Source of the DNA: Batillaria attramentaria
Taxonomy: Eukaryota; Mollusca; Gastropoda; Batillariidae
Assembly: GCA_018292915.2 (NCBI GenBank)
Contig: JACVVK020000202.1
Coordinates: forward strand, 74,501-138,500
Length of the DNA: 64,000 nt
Direction: 5' to 3'
The notes beneath the pieces were generated by a model. It was not told the origin of the DNA, searched no databases, and worked only from the letters and a program-made list of their open reading frames with translations. Numbering within the stretch: position 1 is the stretch's first letter; each line of letters begins with the position of its first letter. This document shows positions 57,796 to 64,000 of this stretch, piece after piece. The position numbers and the translations under genes were made by a program.

Positions 57796-58366
57796 CCCAT
57801 CGTTCAGTCTCAGAGGTATTTGAACTTCATGTATCACTTGCCTTCAGACCGAGCGAAAACAGTCCACATACAGCTTGGCCCGCCAGTCGATTCAGGTTTG
57901 TGTCTCGGCTTAGATTTAGGCGAGTCCCTAAAGCACAGCGGTTAACCGGTTAGCGCCCATCTTATCTGTGTTCAGATCTTACGTACACCTTCTACCGTAG
58001 TCTAACATTCGTGAGACAGTCGCGCACAACCGGTGGCTCAATAGTAGTTTTCGAAAGCGAATGTGCAAATGTGTTTCGATCTGTGAATCGACCAGTTGGA
58101 CCCAGCGCGATCTTTGTGTACGTAACTCGTTCGTACACACAAGGATGAATTCTGTGTTTGTTTCATGCAAACAGGACGGCCTGTGTGTCCACATGCTATA
58201 CTCTTCACAGGTAACATCTGTTCATAGAGCTGTTAATCGCGTTACGCCTCACTGGCTGCTCACAGCACCGTTTTTCAGTCCTCCTCCCCCTCCCCTCCAT
58301 GCTTCTTTAATCTGACATACCGTCGTTTATCAACTTCAGCTTCGTGTGTAATGAAGCATGTTGGTG

Positions 58367-58401
<35 letters not shown>

Positions 58402-59266
58402 AGTTTTGCAGCACACGCATAAGTGCATGCATCAGTGGTTACTAGCTGAGACAGGTGTTCAAAACGAATCCGGCAGAAGTTTTCTGCCGTTAAGTCGAAG
58501 GCCTGCTTGAATTTGAAACACAGCAAATCTGATAATGGACGTCAGAAAGACGACTTTATCTTCAGTAGTGGACGGACAGTGCTAGTTCTTGCACTGTGTT
58601 TTGTTGTTGCTGCTGCTGTTGTTGTGGTATAGCGTAATTTCTTCTTTGTTAATTAGCATGCGATAATATCTCGTGAATATTTGGCAAAAATGACGTGATG
58701 GAAATTTTGTCATGTTATTAATTTTGCAGTTATACATGTCTGTGCTTTTCTAATACAGACAGACAGCCAGACAGATAGACAGACAGACAGGAACAGAAGA
58801 CAGGGGTTGAAGGATACAGAGACAGACAGAGAATACCTGATTCCGTCTGTTCGCTGTCTGTCTGTGCGTCCGCAGTGCCACTTAATCTATATATGTATGT
58901 GTCATTTTGTACCCATGTGTCTGTCAACACTTAAACGGGCGTATTCTCACGACACTGCGTGACAAATTTAATGTAAAACTCCACTCAGCTCGCAACATCT
59001 GGCCCGATGGTGGCCTGGCCACTTTGATTTCCTTGGGGAAATTTGTGGTACGGTTTTGAGTCCATCGATTTGATTTAGAGAGTCAACATTTTCCACTTAC
59101 CCAAATGTGAAATTTCGTGTGCTAAACGTGCCAGACGAAATGTATGTGGCGTTATAACGATTTTCCCCTTGAGGAGAACTAAGAGATTGCTGTTATGTGC
59201 CTCCTGTCTTCACAATACACCTTCAAGGGTCTTAGTTCTGTGCAAACAAAATGATATTGTCTTTCG

Positions 59267-59313
<47 letters not shown>

Positions 59314-59849
59314 TTCAATTCAGTTCATTTCAATATATTATCTATTATCTCATCAGGGTAAAGACGTAAGAGAGTTATCGTGGGTAAATTATTGCTTTAA
59401 AAGTTGTATTCACGTACAGATACAAATTCACACATCGCCGCCCTGGGTATGTTAAGGTTAATCAAACATGTACTAGCTTCTAGAACCTTGGCCCACATCC
59501 GATGTATGGTGGTATTGTATGGTATAGTAGACTTCCCCTCGGCGCACACATATCCGTTTCTTTTGAAATGCTCATGGCGCCGCAGGGCTGGAGGAGGAAG
59601 CAGTGAAAGCCTACTGCCGCTAAACGCTACTTTATGTGCAAACCTTCACCCTGCTATTCACTCTGGTGTGTGCGACAGTATTTCTGTTTTCCACGCCACC
59701 GGCCACAGCCTACTCTTTTTCGAAAAATGGACGTGGGATTTTTAGCGTGCGCACTTGATATTTGTGCGTGCGCATGTGCACGAGGGCGGGGCGGGTAAAG
59801 TAAAGAAGTCTGCGCTTCATTTTGACTCGATTTGGAAAGGAAAAACCCA
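57796..59849. other. Unassigned sequence with short GA and GACA arrays
   Basis: (GA)n at 58372-58400 and 59269-59308, (CAGA)n at 58756-58792. No gene is recognised. Confidence 0.4.
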
Positions 59850-59935
59850 AACAAATTCCTGCCCACTAGGGATTCGAACCGGGCGGCTCACGATCCGAAG
59901 TCGGATACCTTAATCACTAGACCAAATCCCCCTTG
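59850..59935 (-). mobile_element. tRNA-like SINE head
   Basis: Minus strand: TTTGGTCTAGTGATTAAGGT (box A) and CCCGGTTCGAATCCCTAGTG (box B). Spacing is tRNA-like, but the sequence beyond has no matching acceptor stem, so a SINE or tRNA pseudogene is more likely than a working tRNA gene. Confidence 0.55.
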
Positions 59936-60289
59936 TCAGACCAAATCCCCGATGTAAAGAAATCTTAACATTATGCCCTATGTACAGTGCGCTGACCCGG
60001 CAAGGGATCGAAGTATGTGTATAGAATTTATGTGCACGATTGTTTGCATACATATTCTTTCTAGAGGAACGACCCAATTCGTGGTTGGTCGGATCGCTTA
60101 GACCGGATAATTTGTAATCTAATACATAAATTTGTCAGTGACACTGTGTGCATCCAGTGTCTGGCCAGTTTTAGACGCTGCTATCAATCACATATTACGA
60201 AGTGTCTCGTACCAGGAAGGCTATTATTTTAAATATTATTTGTACTCTCTGCTCCATCTATTTCAAAGTCAGATTAATGTCTAAAGGTG
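59936..60289. other. Unassigned sequence
   Basis: Nothing recognised. Confidence 0.35.
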
Positions 60290-60334
<45 letters not shown>

Positions 60335-60346
60335 GCGTGCGTGCAG
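60290..60346. repeat. (GTGC)n tetranucleotide array
   Basis: About 13 units of GTGC, strictly alternating purine and pyrimidine. It is a strong candidate for left-handed Z-DNA. Confidence 0.95.
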
Positions 60347-60445
60347 GCGGGCGTTTTCCGTGTTTATGTGTATATTGAAGACGAGCCTGAAGACACTTTT
60401 CTGAGATGCCTTAGATAATAAAGACCCAAAAAAATGGCAATCAAT

Positions 60446-60520
60446 GAAACTGGAGCTGAATCGGAATTGATTTTGAATTGAAATTGGAATTGAACTGGAA
60501 CTGAATTGGAATTGAAGATG
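60446..60520. repeat. Short (TGGAATTGAA)n-type repeat
   Basis: Imperfect units of GAATTGAAATTGGAATTGAA type. Confidence 0.75.
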
Positions 60521-60892
60521 TGAGTTTAGTAGCTGTGGTTTCACTTTTAACTAATTTAGAGTGAACACATAAAACTCTGAACATGACGCTCACTTTTGAC
60601 CAGTGTTTGTCGGAAGGGCAATGGGAGGGGAACCATTTGGACACTGGGGGTTGTGAAGGTGTGAAGAACTATATGGCTGAGGAGGTGGACTTGGAATCCA
60701 GAACTGAGTAAACAACATTCCCTGTAGGACTTCTGTGACCTTTGTGGTCACCCCGATCTTGAACGACAAACACTTACAGTGTCTTTCTTGACGGATAATT
60801 GAGGAGGAAATTCTAAAAAGGTCAGTTTGTATAGTAGCGAGATAATATAGACTAGTATTTTTCCTCAGCTGCATAAGTGACCCTTACGTAAT

Positions 60893-60935
60893 GGAAAAGG
60901 ACGTTCAACTCACAAAGACCTACCAATCCTGACGA
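60893..60935 (+). mobile_element. SINE (family A) 3' fragment
   Basis: TACGTAATGGAAAAGGACGT TCAACTCACAAAGACC: diverged end of the 3' domain. Confidence 0.65.
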
Positions 60936-60962
60936 GTGACCAATTAGAAGTTTAAAAATTCA

Positions 60963-61062
<100 letters not shown>

Positions 61063-61529
61063 GGCGCGCGATCGAACCCCAAGTTTAAAAAGAAAACTGG
61101 AGTGATGGCCTATGTCAATTTGTATAATGGCCACACAAAACAGACAGTTTCTTCCTCAAGGTGAAACGTTACCAAGCACCCTGCGATTTCCCCCCACACT
61201 CGATCGAATCGCCTGTTTAAAAATATATATATATACGTCAGTTTGCATGATGTCGAGACAAAACGGACACTGTCCTTACTCAGCTGAAATGTAACCCATC
61301 ACCCGACGATTTCACACAAAAAGACCCACGATCGAATAGGAACTTTCCTGCCAGTCATGTCTTCTCAAGCAGGCGGCTGTGCTGGCGTTAGACGCGAGTG
61401 AGTATTAATGCAGTTCCATACACACACTTTCGATTGGCAAGTTTAAAAGAAAATTATATAAATCAGTTTGTAATCGCGAAACGAAACGGGCAATATTTTT
61501 TTCCTTAGATTGAAAGTAACAGAATGCAA

Positions 61530-61598
<69 letters not shown>
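61530..61598. repeat. (CA)n microsatellite
   Basis: About 34 CA units inside a tandem-array unit. Confidence 0.95.
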
Positions 61599-61601
<3 letters not shown>

Positions 61602-61699
61602 AGTTTAAGTTTTCATGTAAGTCAACTGACTTGTATAAGGACAAGACAAAACAGAAGACGTCTTTCCCTAGTTTAACAGTGACAGAATGCAACCTACAA

Positions 61700-61702
<3 letters not shown>

Positions 61703-61796
<94 letters not shown>
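61703..61796. repeat. (CA)n microsatellite
   Basis: About 46 CA units inside a tandem-array unit. Confidence 0.95.
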
Positions 61797-61830
61797 CACA
61801 ATCGAATTGCAAGTTTAAAACTAAACCCAA

Positions 61831-62451
61831 CAACAAAAGTTTGAAAATGTTCTGCTATAATCATTCCTCAAGCAGGCGGCAGCTCTGACGGGCACACGAC
61901 GGGAAGTGCGGCAAACATCCCATAATTATGTCACTCATCTCGTGCCTTTGTTCCTCACTTCCCCCCCCCCTTCCCCCTTCCCCCCTTACCCCCCCCCCCC
62001 CTCCCCCTCCTTCCCCCCAAGATCGGTGATGAGCTATTCATGCCTAGGTCCTAGAAAACTATGCTTGCTCGCCATCGATTGACGCAATTAATTTGCCGGC
62101 TCTACTCCCTCGATTTAGTGCCGCAAACACCTCGCGGAGCTGTTTATGGACAGTCATCTCTGAGTCTGCATGTTTGCCTCTGACTCTCTCTGTCTGTATT
62201 ATTGCTCTTTAAAGCAGCGGCCTCGATCGATGAACATCGCGGCTTGAGGAACAAGCGAGAGCTCCGAATGATAGAGCGAGTATTAATGCAGTTAGTCGAC
62301 CGAGTCATTAGCCGTCGTTCCGTATCCGACTCGTTAGCCGCAGTTTCGTAGATCGGGGGGTGTTCCGCCCAACCCATTTCTCGTTACTTCTTGAACCGAC
62401 TGACACCTAGTCGCCGGTTCTGGTTTGCGTCTTTTGATACTGTCGGAGTTA

Positions 62452-62487
<36 letters not shown>

Positions 62488-63183
62488 GGGGGGGGAGCTC
62501 CTGATAAGACGAGAGAATTTAGAGAAAAAAGGGTCAAGCAAAGAATACAGATCAACCTGACGACTCGGAATGAAAAGTACGTCAGTGAGGTGAAAAATCG
62601 TGGAAGAGTGAGGTAAGAAGTTTTCGATGGACAAATCAGTTTAAGTGGTACAGCTGCCGCTTCTTTTAAAGCCCCATCAGTCGACTTCTAGGGTCACAAA
62701 TCGCTCAGATCTGTTTTGACTATGGCCAGCATCGGACACTTTAGACGCCACACAGCTCGTTTCGACTGTGACGCCACCACCATCTAGTCTCACCCACAGT
62801 TTGGAAAATTTGCGGAAAAAACGCGAAAGAGCATAACAGAATCTGCACCAAAAAAAAAAAATTTAAAAAAATTCAACTGACCACACATTCCCAGAAGAGG
62901 TATGACAGAATCTGCAAAACCGTTCAGTTGTCCTTGGCTATTCTGGACAAAAAAAAATCAGCACAGCGCCTACTTCAACTAGATCATCAAGGCAGAGGCT
63001 GAGAAACCCAATATTTTATGCGCGGGCTATTCTTTTTTCTTCTTTTACGTCTATTTTTGGTTTACGATCGCCGAGGGCACAGATAGTACAACTGATGGAA
63101 TTTCAGATGTTTACCTGAACACGTCCTGTGACATGGCCCATGACTGGAAACGAGCGAAGAGTTATCTGCAAGGCCTGAGACTT
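61831..63183. other. Unassigned sequence with C-rich and GA runs
   Basis: C-rich block at 61962-62020 and (GA)n at 62455-62484. GCGAGTATTAATGCAGTT occurs near 61395 (as GTGAGTATTAATGCAGTT) and 62276, a small unexplained duplication. No gene is recognised. Confidence 0.4.
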
Positions 63184-63192
63184 TGTACAAAT

Positions 63193-63301
63193 GTGGGCGA
63201 GCGGGTGGATGAGAGTTTAACGTCCTTTTCCAAAACATAAGGGACGTCAAAGACGAGGCAACTAGATAAAGGCCAGTGCACTTGTTTGGCCCCACCCGGG
63301 G
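63193..63301 (-). mobile_element. SINE (family A), head missing, with TSD
   Basis: Minus-strand copy of the 3' domain (GGGGCCAAACAAGTGCACTG ... TTGGAAAAGGACGTTAAAC), flanked by TGTACAAAT (63184-63192 and 63302-63310). Confidence 0.85.
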
Positions 63302-63387
63302 TGTACAAATTTAACTGTAATAATTCATTGTGATATTGTAGCACTTGTTATTTTCCCTTGTCTGTATCTGGACACCAAATTTCGTGA

Positions 63388-63790
63388 CCGACACACTCTA
63401 TAAGGAATAACACAGAAAAAATAATCCGTGAAGGAAATTCATTCAAAGTTTTTTTGTTTTGTATTTTTTAAACGGGGTTTATTTCCGATCTTCGGGTTTG
63501 TTTGTTTGTTTGTTTGTTTTTTGGCGGGGGTGGGGGGGGGGGGGGGAGGGGTAGCATGTTTTCAGCGTATTCACTCTATTATGAATAACACAGAAAAAAA
63601 ATCCGTGATAAAAGTTCATTCAAAGTTTTATTGGGTTTTTTTAAAGGTTTTAATTTGTTTTCGATTTTTTTTTTTTGGGGGGGGGGGTGGGGGGTGGGGG
63701 GTGTTGGCATGCTTTCAGCGTATTCACTCTATTGTGAATAACACCCAAAAAAAAAAATCCAGGAGGGAATTTTATTCAAAGCTTTTTTTA
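63388..63790. repeat. Three-copy tandem repeat of about 156-180 bp
   Basis: Units start with TATTCACTCTATTATGAATA-type sequence at about 63390, 63570 and 63724, then AACACAGAAAAAAA, TTCATTCAAAGTTTT and a T-run followed by a G-run. The 138-codon frame is a repeat reading. Confidence 0.88.
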
Positions 63791-64000
63791 TGTTTGTTTC
63801 TTTTTTTAAACGAAAAAATCATATCTTGTGGGTTTTTTTTATAGTATTTTTTCAACATATTTAAACTGAATGAAAATCTTTTTCAAACGCCTTCATGCGA
63901 AGTTGCGGTCTTTCCCCTAAGGCGATGTTTCTTTGTCAGCATGAACGCTTTCTGTGCTTTGCTTTGTCAGTTTCCCTGCATATCGCGCAATCATAGGAAA
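63791..64000. other. Unassigned sequence to the window edge
   Basis: T-rich, then unique. Nothing recognised. Confidence 0.35.

Noticed and set aside
57920..57990. tRNA-like segment with CACAGCGGTTAACCGGTTAG
   Set aside because: The supposed box B (GTGTTCAGATCTTACG) lacks the conserved core, so no SINE or tRNA call is justified.
59850..59935. Functional tRNA gene
   Set aside because: Box A and box B are good, but I could not pair an acceptor stem, and the window is full of tRNA-derived SINE heads.

Overview
This looks like eukaryotic nuclear DNA from an intergenic or intronic stretch. It is most likely from a marine mollusc, probably a gastropod. That assignment is an inference from the style of the tRNA-derived SINEs, the very long (CA)n and (CT)n arrays, CR1/L2-like LINE remnants and microsatellite-bearing tandem repeats; no sequence search was possible. 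I see no convincing host protein-coding exon, no rRNA gene and no clearly functional tRNA gene. Most open frames are low-complexity readings of CA, CT, GTT or CTT repeats. The only protein-coding remains I can defend belong to transposable elements.

The dominant element is one SINE family with about 26 copies or fragments on both strands. It has a tRNA-like head with pol III box A and box B, then a conserved 3' domain with the core GTGGAAAAGGACGTTAAAC, and ends in CCCACCCACCC. Several copies keep 9-14 bp target-site duplications. A second SINE with a different tRNA head and longer middle (35013-35290) shares the same 3' domain, and other tRNA-like heads lie at 14373-14530, 54290-54366 and 59850-59935.

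LINE remains are of two kinds. A recently inserted 3' fragment at 20111-20734 (158-codon open frame with a zinc-knuckle-like motif, TSD ACTCACATTTGAA) has a 37-bp relative at 51861-51897. CR1/L2-like 3' ends lie at 1246-2084, 37745-38110 and 49648-50050 (minus strand), with a possible tail at 15900-16024 (plus). DNA transposon remains include Tc1/mariner transposase fragments joined head to head (26940-27495), a 257-bp MITE with a 9-10 bp TSD (36519-36775) and a second inverted-repeat element (38122-38521).

Region by region: 1-5 kb holds SINEs, a LINE end and the first copy of a duplicated 0.5-kb repeat. 5-10 kb is dominated by microsatellites, TTTA and purine tracts. 12.7-14.7 kb holds the second repeat copy and tandem repeats interrupted by SINEs. 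17.7-18.4 kb is a CTT/CTCC tract. 19.8-20.7 kb holds a SINE and the young LINE. 26.5-31.3 kb holds Tc1 fragments, SINEs and a 185-bp tandem repeat. 31.5-32.1 and 42.4-43.3 kb hold two copies of a hairpin-ended repeat with an internal CA array. 33.9-38.5 kb is a dense transposon cluster. 44.8 kb holds an array of CRE-like TGACGTCA sites. 55.0-55.5 kb is a minisatellite. 56.3-56.75 kb is a tandem repeat split by a SINE. 60.8-61.8 kb is a tandem array whose units carry CA arrays at one position, and 63.4-63.8 kb is a three-copy tandem repeat.

The most interesting signals are (i) the hairpin-ended, microsatellite-bearing repeats that resemble Helitron-like (Helentron/pearl) non-autonomous elements, (ii) a small four-copy repeat with inverted ends near 48.7, 51.4, 52.7 and 53.7 kb, (iii) strand-concordant placement of SINEs in polypyrimidine tracts, and (iv) the CRE-like array.
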